From: Trema orientale
Taxonomy: Eukaryota > Streptophyta > Magnoliopsida > Rosales > Cannabaceae
Reading direction: 5' to 3'
Assembly: GCA_002914845.1 (NCBI GenBank)
Contig: JXTC01000150.1
Span: 254,983-318,982, forward strand
Length of the DNA: 64,000 bases
Shown here: positions 33,761 to 47,500 of the stretch, piece after piece
How the letters are laid out: each line of letters starts with the position of its first letter
Numbering within the stretch: the first letter of the stretch is position 1
Program-made: the position numbers and the translations under genes
The notes under the pieces: model-generated
The model's input: the letters and a program-made list of their open reading frames with translations, nothing else
The model's database searches: none
What the model was told of the DNA's origin: nothing

Positions 33761-36700
33761 ATGAAACGGTACTTTCAACCAGTGGAGAAAGATGGGTCAT
33801 CGGCCAAGAAGCCCACTCTTTCACCCTCTAAGAAAAACAGTGAGAATGGAGAAACACTAGGTGAGAATACGAAGACAGAGCCTCTCAAGTTCTTAACTTG
33901 GAATGCCAATAGTTTTCTTCTTCGGGTCAAGAACGACTGGCCTGAGTTTACCAATTTCATCACTGGTTTTGACCCTGATGTCATTGCCATACAGGTGAGT
34001 ACAGTCCACTCTATTTTGAAGTACCTTTTTTTTGGGGAGGGGGAGGGGGTGATGTTGGGATTTGGTATACACTGATGAATATCCGTGTGATGGCAAATGG
34101 GTTTAAGGATTTTGATTTTTTTGTGTTTTGGAAGATGGGTTTTTTTTATTTGGGTCTCTGATCATTGATGAGTATGTGTTTAGGGACCTGGGTGTTTGGT
34201 TCTCTGAGTTTGAGGTTTAATTTTGGCGGCTGGGGTTTAAGGATTCTTAAAATATTGTAGCAACATTGATGGCATTTGCTTACATTAGCTACAAGGAGTT
34301 ACAGTTTGATGTTTAGTTTTTGGTAGCTAAGGGTATGTTTATTTGATCTTGTTTGTTTTGATTTCTTTCTGATGATCACTGCATATGGTAGAATGTCATC
34401 TGATACTTTTTAGTGAAATTTCTATTAGCAGAAGTTTATTATCCAAAAAAAAGAAAAAGAGAGAGAGATTAGCAGAAGTTGTAAAATACGTCCTAGAAAG
34501 AGCCTAAGAGTCGATTAAAAAAAAATTAAAAATAAAACTGTGTGGGAGCGCATGTTATGGTGACATATATGATATATTATATATTAGGTAATCCATGTGG
34601 GCTTGAATATTTTAGTTCATGGTGGTGCTGTCTCTGTTTAATCTTTTTTCGTTACGCTTGTACTGAGTCTAAGTAACAAATTTCTGACAAGAACCTTCGA
34701 ACCACAAACTAATGTTAGGAAGTGAGGATACCTGCTGCTGGCTCAAAGGGTGCACCTAAAAACCCAGGAGAGTTGAAAGATGATACTGGCTCAGCACGTG
34801 AAGAAAAGCAGGTAACACTTTTTCCACTTACCCTTTTTCTTTAATGGATCTCCTTGTTGAATGTAAAATTGTATAATCGAATTGTTATGTACTACTAATA
34901 TAAGTTTTCTTTGTCTTGATCTTGCAGATAATGATGCGTGCCTTGTCCTCCCCACCTTTTAGTAATTATCGTGTTTGGTGGTCTCTTGCAGATTCAAAGT
35001 ATGCAGGGACTGCATTAATTATAAAAAAATGCTTCCAACCAAAAGCAGTTTTTTTCAATCTAGACAAAAAGGGTATGAGCACAAATCTTAATACTTCACG
35101 TTATGATAAAAGTCATATCTTAGGAAGCATTTTCCCATTAAAAGTCAGCTTGCAGTAAGTTGCCTTATTTTTCACATTGCAAATTATTCCCTTAATACTG
35201 GTCTCTTAATATTTATACGTACATGGAACAGCAGTGAATTTTTTCTGTTGTCATTGTTGTTAGCTTCAAAGCATGAACCAGATGGCCGGGTTATTTTGGC
35301 CGAATTTGAGACATTCAGAATCTTGAATACATATGCACCAAACAATGGTTGGAAAGAGGAGGAGAACTCATTTCCAAGGAGAAGAAAATGGGATAAAAGA
35401 ATACTGGAGTTTGTTTTGCAGTGTTCGGATAAGCCTCTCATATGGTGTGGTGATCTTAATGTTAGGTCAGTGTTTTATTTCTTTCTTCTTCTTTCTTTAC
35501 CTCCTTTGTGGTTTCGTTTTGTTTTTTTGAGAGCGGGGGGACAAATTTCTGTTTGTTTCATGTCTGAATAGAAATCAGATCAATGTATATAAACACATAT
35601 GCATGCAGATGCTCATCTATTGTTTAAGCACTTCTAGATGGTAAGATGGATCCCTTGCAGCTTGGTGTCTATAATACCCATTTTGCACAAAAGAGTCTGG
35701 CCAAAATGTAAACTATAAAAAGGGGAAAGGGAATACAAAGTGACCGATTTGAGAAGGGGAAGAAAAGATCTAACAACGAAAAACATGTTGACTTGAAAAT
35801 AACAATATCGCTCATACGGTAGCAGGCATGACAATTTTTCGAGTCTTTCTCGAATTTTGCTGACCATGACCAACTTTGATTTGCTCTCGAGTTTTCATAA
35901 AACCATCCTTCTAATTTGCTCTTTTGTTTTCATAAACCATCCTTCTATTCTTTAATTTGAGTATAAATTGTATGCAGCCATGAAGAGATTGATGTGAGCC
36001 ATCCAGAATTTTTCAGTGCCGCTAAGCTTAATGGTTATGTTCCTCCAAATAAAGAGGTAACATATCTGACGTTGAAGCTTTGTTAGAACACAAATATGGT
36101 TTTGTATTGCCTTATGCATATTGCTTAGTAGATAACTGTACTTTATTTTCAATTACCAGAAAAAAAAAAAAAAAAAAAAAAAAAAGACTGATTTTATTTT
36201 CATGTTAGACCAAAATAGGTTAAATTGTGACTCACTGAGAATGAGCTACTGAAATGAGTAGGGATCACTTGTTTTGAGTGTTTACACATTTCCTTTTGTT
36301 TGGAGCATAGTCTAGTTGAAACACTTACTAAAGTGATGGTTTGATTTCTTAATAGGACTGTGGACAGCCTGGATTTACCTTGGCTGAGAGAAAGCGCTTT
36401 GCTAACATATTGAAACAGTATGTTATATTTTCTTTTATTTATAATTTGTTGATACTTATGATGGTGAAACTATTAGCAGTAAATTAATGGTATTTTCCAT
36501 TTGACTGAGGTCGGTTAGAAAAGTCACTACTAGACCACTAAGCACACAAATGTCTTCAGCTGAACTCTCCCCTCTTTCTCCATTTTTCCTTTTTCCTTCC
36601 ATGGGAAAGAAAAAGGCTGGTTTCCAAATTTCCTGTTTTAATTAATTGTTCCTTCTCCTCACACCGTATAGCTGATAGAAAATGGAACTTTTGTTCATAC

Positions 36701-37790
36701 AGGAAATCTTCCTTTAATTCTTTGCCAGGGGGGTGGTGGTGAAGTCTTCTTTTAATTATATACACCTATGTTGTTAGCTGTTCATGTATCGTTTCTCATG
36801 TGCATATATCTGTGCATAGAGCTAGGGAGATAGGTAGGTAGGAGAGATTTAGCATTAGATTGTCTTTATACAATATTATGATGTTTTAACAGCATGATGA
36901 CTTTCTTTGTGGATTATGCTTCAGGGGAAAGCTAATAGACGCATATAGATTGCTACACAAAGAGAAAGACATGGAACAAGGATTTTCATGGTCTGGACAC
37001 CCTATCGGAAAGTAAGAATCTTATATCCATTCCAGCTTTTGAGCTGATCAAAATTTGTGCCATTCCCCTCAAATATGTAGAACATCATGATTGCTTGAAT
37101 AATCTTAGGTTGGTATACCACCAGGCAATCCATATAATGAGTTCCTTGCAGGTATCGAGGCAAAAGGATGAGAATAGACTACTTCATTGTCTCAGAGAAA
37201 CTCAAAGATAGGATTCTTGTATGCGAGATGCATGGAAAAGGGATCGAATTACAAGGTATCATGCTTTCTCCATGCTCCTTTGAGTAATACTTGAAACTAG
37301 GACCCCCACGTTTAGAGTCCCAGAATTAGTAGAGATATTTGCAGTGCTGGATCATTTTTCTATCTTCAAATGGCTCACCAACACCCAATTGCTCAACAAT
37401 TGTTCTTATGGATGCCTCCAGTTCTGTTTTTTTTTTTTTCTTGGTTTTCTTCTTGTTAAAGAAAAGGATATTGGTAAATTATTTTTGGTTAGTTTATTTA
37501 CTGAGAAATATTGAATGAAACTCCATCTTTTGATATGTTCTAAACTCTTAATAAAGGCGCAAAAGTTGAAATATATTACCGAAAGGGAAAAAAAACAAAA
37601 CAAAACAAAAACAAAAAAGTATTGCATGCTTACAACATTTCAAAATCTTGTTATGTTTCTTCTACTAATACGTGACTAAAGTTGATGTTCTTATCTTGTA
37701 GGTTTCTACGGAAGTGATCATTGCCCAGTCACCCTTGTGCTTTCAGAAGCAAGCTCCATAAATACTAGGGAAAGTGATTTCTCCATCTAA
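33761..37790 (+). CDS. APE1L: AP endonuclease-like protein (APE1L)
   Basis: Nine exons (33761-33994, 34719-34811, 34928-35072, 35264-35465, 35978-36056, 36356-36417, 36925-37011, 37152-37255, 37702-37790) join in frame to 364 residues. It is an endonuclease/exonuclease/phosphatase fold protein. The catalytic set is visible: Asn in TWNAN (~48-50), metal-binding Glu79 in EVRIP, Asp221-Asn223 in CGDLNV, and Asp341-His342 in GSDHCPV. It closely resembles Arabidopsis APE1L (At3g48425), a nuclear enzyme of base-excision repair and active DNA demethylation, as I recall. The N-terminal MKRYFQPV is short and could be a PCNA-binding type motif, which is a guess. It is transcribed away from CBBY; the Arabidopsis gene sits in the same order between CBBY and REF6. 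Confidence 0.93.
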
Positions 37791-38159
37791 ATATAGTTGC
37801 ATATCTGGTATCACAATGTTACTTGTATTACTTGTTAGAACTCTTAGGCCCTTAGCATTACTCCATATTTAGACTGAAAACCATGGTAGTTGTTGGGATG
37901 AATGATTTGATTTAGTTGACATTTCACATGGTCAAGTTGGCTGTAAACTGGTCCACCACTTTCCCCTTTTGCAAGGGAAACTAAATGAGATTTGAAAAGG
38001 AAGGGTGAAGGGGACCAACCAAACCATACTTCTTAGCAAGGAACAATGAAAATTTCCTCGGGGCCGAGTTGGTACAAATTCCCCTTTCCACCATCTGGGT
38101 GTGAAATTAACACTGGCTTGATCCTTTAAAAATTTTGAAAAACCCAAAAAAGAAAAGAA

Positions 38160-38241
38160 AATATATATATATATACACACACATATATATATGAGAAAAT
38201 ATATATATATATATACACACATATATATATATATATATATA
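38160..38241. repeat. (TA)n/(CA)n compound microsatellite
   Basis: Runs of TATATA alternate with CACACA in two blocks. The open frame across them on the minus strand is Tyr/Ile repeats and not a gene. Confidence 0.85.
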
Positions 38242-38482
38242 GCTTCCAATGAGCTTTGCTAATGAAAATCACGTTTGCCGCAAGACAATTGAAGCATAAG
38301 GTCTTATAATGTAATCTACGCCAATTAACAATCTTGATATGACCATGACACGTTTGTAGCTAGTATTCCACATTTCTAATGATGAGCTTGCACCAAAAGA
38401 AGCAAGCTAACAAGATTTGAGATGATTAAGCTCAAGCAATTTTCAAGGCCATCTTTATGAGTTTTAACACTATTTATGCATA

Positions 38483-38685
38483 GAATAATGCTAGGTGTAT
38501 CAAGATTCTTGCCAAATTCTTAATACTAACACATGTGGTATATGAGTTGGGCATTATTCAATTAGTGTACTAGTACTTATCACAAATAAATTAATCATAT
38601 TCACTAATTGAATGATGTTAATTCACATGCTACATGTGTTGGTATTAAAAATTTGATACAAATTTTGGGATATGTGGCATTATTC
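38483..38685. mobile_element. Foldback MITE, family 2 (copy c)
   Basis: It starts GAATAATGCTAGGTGTATCA and ends with the inverted match ATGTGGCATTATTC. The inner arms TAATACTAACACATGTGG and CTACATGTGTTGGTATTA fold back. The core TTATCACAAATAAATTAATC is shared with copies a and d. No ORF. Confidence 0.65.
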
Positions 38686-41159
38686 TTTGCGCATAACTCA
38701 ACATTATTCTGCTTATGTTGAAATAAGAAGTAACAATTAGGATGAAATAAGGAGTAGGAAAAGGACTGGAGGGATCGTTTTCCGGAGCTGATTAAATAGA
38801 GGCACCTGATGTGAGCAATTCAGGGCCTTTGAAAGGGAAATAAGAGTTGATTAATGTTAGTGAATCGAGGAGTTTGCAGCATGTCCATGTATTAGTCTAA
38901 TCACTGCCAATCCCATAAGTTTGCATCTTAATATCTCAGAGCTGCAATTGCAAAGCCTGCTTAGCTTTTTTCTTTATTTTGCTCTGACATTTGAATTGAC
39001 ACAGCTCTGGTTGCTACTTACTAGGTGGTCTTTGACTCTTTGGAAACACTGGAGGACAGGGATGATGCTCTTAATTGCAAAGTCTTTTACTAGGTGGTCT
39101 TCGACTCTTTGGAAACCCTTACATAAGTTTCTTCTTATTTGCTATTTAATCAATCTTAGTCTTTTATTGGGTAAGACTCACTTGAATTTCACCGTAAAAC
39201 TCACTTTAATAGATGATCGACTTATAATATGGACTTCGTTCCTAAATTTAAAGTGTATATATATAGAAATTAGAAAGTGGTACTTAAAAGTAGTTAGCTC
39301 AATTTAAAAATGAAAAAGACCTCATTTGTTGATCTTTTCTACTTAGCAAAGATAAATTAATAAACGTATGTAAGTTCTTATTTTTCTTATTCATTTATGA
39401 ACCGTCACATGTGGGTTTTTTTCTTTTTTTTTTTTTTTTTTTAAGATTCCTTCGTTTTTTATACTCTCAGTTAGGCAAGGTAAAAAAGTTTTGTGCTTTG
39501 CTTTACAGGACAATTTTTGTTAATACAGGTTGTTCAAAAATCTAAATGCCCGACATAGTTTTATGTGACTACTAACTAACTATAAATATATTCAAGGCTG
39601 ATAATTAACAAAAAGTGAAATTCTCTTTATCATTGTTTTTTTAAGTTCTTACTTTATAAATCCCTTTTCCAATAAAGCTCTAAAAGAGACATCTCACTTC
39701 TCTTTCAACATAAATAAATAAATAAATAAAAACAACAAGAGAGAGACGTCTAACTTTGTAACTTCGTTCACTTTCCTAATTCTTTAAAAAAAAAAAAAAA
39801 AAAAACTGTGTTAGTCTCCAATATAAACTCGTAAATAGTTAGATTAAATAACTTATTGAATTTGAGACAAAATATATACATACTTGATATAATTAAGCAA
39901 TCATTGATTCATTATTTAGCAGAAAACACCAAACAAGAGGGATAAAAACAATTTGCTGCCCGTTTCTGCAATAACCATTTGTGACATAATTTCAAAGAGA
40001 TGAGCATAAATACATTCTCTTTATTAGTCTCTTTTATACTCTCTAGCTTCATTGTTGAGTTTGACACGTGAATACTCTCTAGTTTTATTGTTTGAGTTTG
40101 ACACGTAACTTTCGCTATTCAGTTACAGTAAAATCATAATAAAATTTATATGTGTGAAACTAAAAAAATACAAAAAAGAGAGAATACAAATAGTATTCTT
40201 CTTTTAAATAACTTTGCTTAGCAACTCATTACGATCATCAAAAATAGATGGCTCTATATCATTCATTTCTTGTTCATATAGATGGTAGTAATACCCAAAG
40301 AAATATTTCATGCAATATTATATATATATACCAAAGAAAAATATGGTTTTAATTTTAATTACTTTACATTATCGGGGTAGGCCAAGTTTTTGGTGGGGAC
40401 CAGATGCATGGACAACGTGGGATGGGAAAAGAGGGAGGGAGGGCATATTATGTATGATTGGTATAGAGTGTCCGTAATGGAATATAATGATTACAAAATC
40501 TACTTTTGGCCTATTATATCTCAAATATCTATAAAAATGACATTAGCAAGTATTTCAATAATGTTTCATGTTTTCGAATAATGCTACACTAATTTAGAAA
40601 AAGAATAACTTAATATAACATTACATTATTTATTAATATTTTTTTATGTATATATATGAACTTTAACTCCACTTATTTATCGACTACCTAAAACATGGCA
40701 TCATTTCAGTAATTTTTCACAATAACTTGGCAATATGTTCAGCACTTTTCTTCAATTTTTGAACCTTTTTCGTTTTGGGGGCCTCTGAAAATACAGGTTG
40801 GATTATTGCATGCTGTCAAATATTATATGATGTTCTGGAATCTGAACAATCCCTTTTTGACAAATGTCAGTCTTTCAAAAGGTCAAAACTAATTGGTACG
40901 GAAACTATGATTTTTTATTTATTTTTTTGAGGAGAGGAAACTATGATTTTTAATCGGTGAAACATATTAATATAATTTTCTCATAAACCTTGCAGCGGAT
41001 AATAAACAGTGCAGGTATGTATTGTGAGTAAATTAAAATATGCCCGTAGCAGTGTACGTATATGTCTTTACACACTTCACGGAAAAAAGAAAAGAAAAAA
41101 CGGTATATATCTTAAGTATAATGTGGTCAAGTGTAGTAAATAAAACAATTTTAGTTAAT

Positions 41160-41440
41160 TAAATTAATTTATGATTTTGTAATTTATATTATATTATTAT
41201 TTTTATAATTTCGTAAATAATATTAAATTACTATATCTTATATTAATATACTAGTGAAGGAATTGTTCAAATAAAAGACATAAAGAGAGTTAGTTAATAA
41301 AAATGAGATTTGGTTTGGTGTGTTTTTTTTTTTTCTGAAAGGGATTTGGTTTGGTGTTAAAGATAGAGAGAATATTATTTTTAGTATAGATTATATCCTT
41401 TTTGGGGTAGGATTTTGTGTAATCGGTTTGAGATGAATAT
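41160..41440. mobile_element. Relic of Harbinger element right end
   Basis: The stretch resembles 28150-28450 of the Harbinger element: GTAATTTATATTATATTATT, GAGAGAATATT, TCTTTTTG/CCTTTTTGGGGTAG-type and GGTTTGAGATGAA motifs come in the same order. It has no coding sequence. It is either a decayed insertion or a derived MITE. Confidence 0.45.
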
Positions 41441-41554
41441 ATAAATATATATATATGTATAACGTAAAATGTAAAAGGTATCGTAGTGTTTTACATACAT
41501 GATACATATATTATATGTATATCTAAATTTATGTCTGTTATATATAATTTATAT

Positions 41555-41712
41555 GGGCACTAATCTAATAAGTATTTTTTTTCACTTATCTATATAGAGA
41601 AAAGTATTAAATAATATGTACTTATTATTTTTTTTTTCAACTACTCAAAGCATGGTAATCGTTAAACAATGATCCAATGACTAAAAAAATACATATAGAT
41701 AAGTAAAAAAAA
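41555..41712 (+). mobile_element. MITE family 1, degraded copy D
   Basis: It begins GGGCACTAATCTAATAAGTA after TA-rich DNA and keeps the inner ATGATCCAATGACTAAAAAA. The right terminus is replaced by the hairpin element that starts at ~41712. Confidence 0.45.
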
Positions 41713-41885
41713 GGGCGCGTCTACAGTAGGGGCGTCCCTACGTAGTGCCCTGTCTATACACCGTTGGATGGGAATCTGTGTATAAATAGATTCCCCACAG
41801 ATTCCCGTTATTCCCTACAGATTCCCATCCAACGGTGTATAAGGGGTGGCCCTACGTAAGGGCGCCCCTACCGTAGCCCTCCCCT
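41712..41885. mobile_element. 174-bp foldback element with long hairpin
   Basis: The arms at 41755-41779 and 41817-41841 are perfect 25-bp complements (TACACCGTTGGATGGGAATC in the left arm). Outer arms at 41712-41750 and 41842-41885 pair imperfectly (GGGGCGTCCCTACGTAG with CTACGTAAGGGCGCCCC). The loop is ~37 bases. The high G+C contrasts with the AT-rich surroundings. No ORF. It looks like a small non-autonomous transposon. Confidence 0.7.
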
Positions 41886-42660
41886 AAAAAAAAATAAAAT
41901 AAAATTATCAGATAATGGTACTATACATATATCAACACGTGTGAACATGTTCCTATACTGTTTTTGTATTGTTGACATGATTATTTTAGTCAAATATTTA
42001 TTTTCACAATTATTTCTTATCCGGTTAAATTGACTATGTAATAGTAGGTTGTATGTGTGAGTAGTATGTAAATTACTATTTATGTCTTAGGTTTGGTGAG
42101 CCCTCTTTACACTATTCACTTCTCAAACGTACTGAACACGATGTTTATTATTAGGAAATTAATAAGTAAAATGGTTTTTATAAAGATTTGTTCAATTCAA
42201 GCGCAAGTTTCCATGTCAATTTACGTGGCCTCTTTTAAAAAAAAAAAAAAAAGAATATGAAAATCAGAAAGCAAAATGTAAGCATAATAAGAAGTTTTAA
42301 AAAGTACGATTCCTCGGCTTCACAAACTAGATATTGCAAAAATAAAATAAAATAAAATAAAATAATAAAAAAAATAAAGAGTGTTGGATTACAGGTCATT
42401 CACAAAAGTTACATTTTCAATGAACATATCAATAGCATTGGGTCTAGTTGGTTGAATTATTCGTTAAATGGAGGGCAGTGGTGTTTATCTAATCTAATTC
42501 GCGTATTTTTTAGTATTTATATTTGATATATAATGCGAATTTTAAAAATCACATTTAATCCAATTTAATCCACATTTAATTAATCCAATTCAATTTGCAT
42601 ATTTGTGGATTGTAACGGTTACTTATGCTTAGATTAATAAGCCCTTATAAGTTATAAATA

Positions 42661-43018
42661 GGAATAACTGTAAAAAAATATCTTTATGTTTAGATGTTAT
42701 GCAATTTAAATCTTGAAGTTTGGATTCTGCAAAATAATACCTTGAGATTACGAATTTCTGAAAATTAATAGCCTGTGTTGATTTTTAACGGATAAAATAC
42801 AATAATATACTCAAAATTAAGATGAATAATATGAATTAATCTAGTTTTAATGGAGGATATTATTATTTTTTTGTTTTGGTTAAAAAATATGTCCAGAGTA
42901 TTAATTTTCAGAAATTCTTAATCTCAGGGTATTATTTTGCAGAGTCCAAACTTCAGAGTTTAATTTGCAGAACACCCAAACTTTAGGATATTTGTTTGCA
43001 TTTATCCCTTATAAATAT
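42661..43018. mobile_element. Mutator-like MITE, 358 bp, 9-bp TSD
   Basis: Long inverted repeats of ~110 bp include TCTGCAAAATAATACC...GAGATTA and AATTTCTGAAAATTAATA in both arms. A perfect 9-bp target duplication, TTATAAATA, lies at 42652-42660 and 43019-43027. Long TIRs with a 9-bp duplication are typical of Mutator-like elements. There is no transposase. Confidence 0.8.
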
Positions 43019-43289
43019 GCTTTATGTTTTCTTTTTGTTTTGAATTATTTATTTTCAACACAAATTTGATCATTTATATTTTAGTAAAATATTAATCATG
43101 ACTATATTTGCTTTCCAAAAAAAAAAAATTAATCATGAGTAGTAGAATGTATAATAAAATTTCATATCTTAAATTACAACTAATAAAAATTTAACAACAT
43201 ATGTGAATTATAAATATATATATATTATATGTACTTTAAGGGCGGTTGGATTGGATCGGTTACTTTGTGAAAAATATATTCAATCCCGC

Positions 43290-44560
43290 TGTTGTGGATT
43301 TATAGTTGCTACATAAGTGTACGTGTCGAACAAGTAATATAGTAGTAAGTTGAGTATCGTCTCCATAGGGATTGATTACCAAATTGTTTGTAAAAACTAA
43401 ATGTCAAACAACATAGTTCAAGAAATGAACAATAAAAATTTGCAATAAAATAGCAAAAATTAAAGAATGCAGACAGAAACGTAAATACCAAGCTTAAAAT
43501 AACACGATCTACTCAATTGATTATAAATCAGTGGTAGAATTAAGTTAGGATTACTGAATCCTCCTCGGTTGTAATTCTGGGTATAAATGCTACAGCAATG
43601 CTATGGCAAAAGCACTCCTGTTAACCAAAAATTCAATCTACACATAATAATCTTCCAAATTTATTATGCTTAAAATTCTTTAAACTAAATTTAACATATT
43701 CCTATGTCGACCCAGTTTTCAAAACACTATTTATAGCATCAATTTCATGGGTTATGCATGGTAATAATATATTCCTATACTGTCACAAATTCAAAGATCT
43801 ACTAAAGAGATACTTGAAACATGCAGCATTTAAGCTAGATCCAACTAAAATTAACCTTTCTATAATTAATCGTAATTTATTTATCCTAGATATTGGTAGC
43901 CAAATAATAAAAGGAATTAACAATCAAGCTTACTTGAATGAATAAAACAGAATTTCCATAAACATCAAAACAATATTTAATCAGTCATTACAATCTTAGA
44001 TTCATCATAATCCCAGCTAAGGAAAACTTAGCTCATGATATGGGATTCAAAAATCAGCAAATCACAATAACCCATTGATTATAGAGAAATGCAAGAAAAA
44101 GAAAAAGAAACTAAATACAATGGAGATTGAAAGAAGTAAGAAAAGATCTAGCTCGATGATGATTATTTGTGTTCCCTTCTACTAGTACCCTCTCCTTCTT
44201 CATCCTTTTTCTTCTCTGAACTGTTCTTTTTTTTTTTCCCCCCTTGCTTTTTCTGTATTTCCCCCACCTCAGCCGTCACTCCTCTCTTTTCTTACAGTAC
44301 TTCCTTTTCCTTTTATATTAGAATAGGTGAGGTACCCTAGCACACGTATCGGCCAAATAAATGAGTGAGGACCACTTTAGCATCAGCTCTCCTTAGCTAG
44401 CATTTAATATCAGCTGTCATTACTAGCTGTGCGTAAAAGATGTCAGCTGGAAAGAGAATCTGCTACTCAGTTATGCTTCAGTACTGTTGTAGTAAAATTG
44501 ATTCCAGCTTTCGGCAAACCCAGAGTTTTGCAATTTTACTAGAAATTTAGAGAAATAAAA
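43290..44560. mobile_element. LTR-retrotransposon-like non-coding remnant
   Basis: The stretch starting CAAGTAATATAGTAGTAAG and GAGTATCGTCTCCATAGGGA resembles a non-coding segment seen repeatedly in plant Gypsy-type LTR retrotransposons. No protein domain is visible and it appears broken and old. The boundaries are approximate. Flanking sequences (GGATTGGATCGG on the left, GTGCGGATTTATCTGC on the right) may be the two sides of an older element into which it inserted. Confidence 0.35.
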
Positions 44561-47500
44561 TAGGTATTAACTAAGTTAGACCTTAAACACCAAAAACGAC
44601 AAAGGCTACAATAAAGCCAAGAAAAATAGCTAGACTAAATAATTTATTTATTTAAAACAACTATTCTAAGACTAAAGACATGTCAGATAATTCTATTTTT
44701 ATAGAGTTATCATCTGCAGAAGTGCGGATTTATCTGCATAAATTCGGATATTCACACTTAACGGATTATATTGGATTAGTTTGTATTAGATCATATGTAT
44801 TTTGAACACTCTATTAGAGAGAACTAATACAGATTGAATTAAATTGTGTGTATAATGAACACTCCCATTAGAGAGGACTCACAAAAGTTTTATCAGCATA
44901 GCCATTTCGATTTCATTTGAGGTTCAATATATAACTATATATACATGTATAAACAAAAAAAATAAAATCGGTTAATGAAAAATAAACGGATACATTATTG
45001 GATAATTTTATTTCAAAAAATTTTGTTTCCAATAGTATGTGTCACGCATAGAGTTTTCTTAATAATGAATATTGTATAGAATTTATAATATGAGCACTTA
45101 GAATTAATTAGATATGTGTCGCGTCTTTGAGTGTGCGTGTATGACAATAGCATTTATGGTGACCAATATATATATATATACCTGCCAAACGGTTGACCTT
45201 TTATTTTATTCATTTATTTAAGTTTAGCTAATAATTTTTGGTTGGAGATGCGTGCTTAGAAGCATAATATTTTGTTTTCTACCGTGTTTATTTATTTATT
45301 TATTATCTTTATTTTTTTCTGATCAAGGTGATGCGTGTTCAACTGGGAAAAGATTATAATAAGTAAATGTATAGCTTAATAAAAGGGAAATGTACGTTTG
45401 TTTTTTTAATGGTGGGTTGTTATTCGACTTTTATGTGATAACTTCATTTTTAGGTTGTTAGTTGATTTTGTTAGAGGGTTTTTTTTTCAAAGGTCAAGTA
45501 ACTTTTGTAAATTTTCCATAAGAAAAACACTGAATTTTACCGATCATTTCGAGTAAAAAGATTCCTAAAGTTAGTGTTGGTCCTCAAACAACAACAATCT
45601 TTTTATTTCAAAAGACAAACGGAAAAATGTCAAATACAATACGAATAATAGGACAATTTATATGTGAAATAAATTGATAGTACATTTTGCTATACAAAGA
45701 GTGATTCTATACATGTCTTATTAAAAATAATTGTACGATAATCATAACATATCTCTAATATTAAGGTTTAAGATTCGAATATCCACCATACACATTGAGG
45801 TATAATGGTGTGTACACCATTTTTTCAATTAACATTATATGCACTATTGTAACACGTATGCGGACTTATCATTTTCGCCCAATTAGTACTATCATAAATA
45901 GTGGGGGGAGCCATGATGTTTTTTTACTAGGGGCCAAATTTTTTTTTTTTTTAAACAATAGTAGTTACAAAAGAAATTTAAAATTTTATAATAGTCATAA
46001 AATGCAAAGAAAAAAAAAAGGTTTGAGATGGAAAAGCAAAACAGTATTAATAAATTTTTATATACAAAAGCAATAAATATAAAATGCGTAATAAAAACCA
46101 CACTTATTAAATTTATATATATTCTTGACTTATCTATACTTTAATTTTAGGAATTTTATCCCAAAAAAAAAAAAACTTTAAAGCATCATAAAAAAAATCT
46201 AAAAAATTTTAAAAACGGAACTTATTGGAGGAAAAAATTGAATAAAATTTTTATGATATCAATGTAAATGAAAGAAAAACGAATAAAACAACAAAGACAT
46301 GTTAACATATCATAGAGTATTGTATAATTTAGTTGTAAAATTACAAACTAGTTTCATTCGGGGAAAAAAAAAAGAAGTCCTTCAAAAAGAAAAAAAAAAA
46401 AAGAAGAAGAATAAGAAGTATAAGCTTTAACGCTAAAATAAAAAGATTATTCTCTCAGATCTAGGAATGTTGCTGCACATAATCTTAGCTTCTTTTGCAC
46501 TTTGGTCTGGTTTGAGTTCTTAGTGGTTGTTTGAGATACCAAATTGTATTGCTTCTGTTGTTTTGGTAGAAGTTGTTCTATTTTAATAAAAGATAACTTT
46601 TTTTCCACTAAAAAAATAAAATAAAAAGATAATTCTTCCATATAAAAACTTTCCATATAGATAAAAATACAAACGTAACAACTAATATGATTATAATTAA
46701 AAATGTATACACCATATATATATATGTATATATAAGAAATATATCTCAAGAAATTATTTTATTTAATTTTGTCTTCATTTTTTATATTTTTATGGAGGTA
46801 TAGGGATTTTGAATATAGAATAAAAAAAAATGTTGCAAGAGAATAATGAAAGTACTTTTCAATTTCACTTTTTTTCCGTCATTTTTGATTTAAAAAAATT
46901 GAATGAAGAATAAAAATTTGAAATTTAAGTTGGTCCTAATAAAGATGTAAATTCATATCTTATACAGTAGACATTGTTCAAGAAAAATAGTTTTGGTCGG
47001 GCAAATTAGAAATTTACACAAAAAAAATTACATATATAAAATGAAAATTTTGAAAAAAATTAAGTGGGGCCATGATGCAGTACTATTGTATTGGACATCA
47101 TGAACTATGTGGTAATAAACAACATTACGAAGAACGATATTATGTGTCAGTACCTCAAAAATAGAAGATATATAATCACACAGAAAATGTAACAGCTTTG
47201 GGCTAATTTAATAGTGTGTTAGCCAGCTGTTTATTTGGGCTGGTTTGCAACCTGATCTTAGTGAGGAAAGAAAAGAAATTTTGAGACATTTGATTTTATC
47301 TTGTATGGAATTTGGATTTTAAGGTAGAAAGGTTAATCATTTTGGAAGATTTAGAATTATCACCAAAAAAAAGGATGAAATTTTGAAAAGAGAACTGTAT
47401 GGAATTTTAGAACCCAAAAAAAAAAAAAATCCTCTTTATATATTCTCACAAGATTTAGGATTTGGATGTTTTTATTACAAGATTGTTTTTTGTTTTTTGT

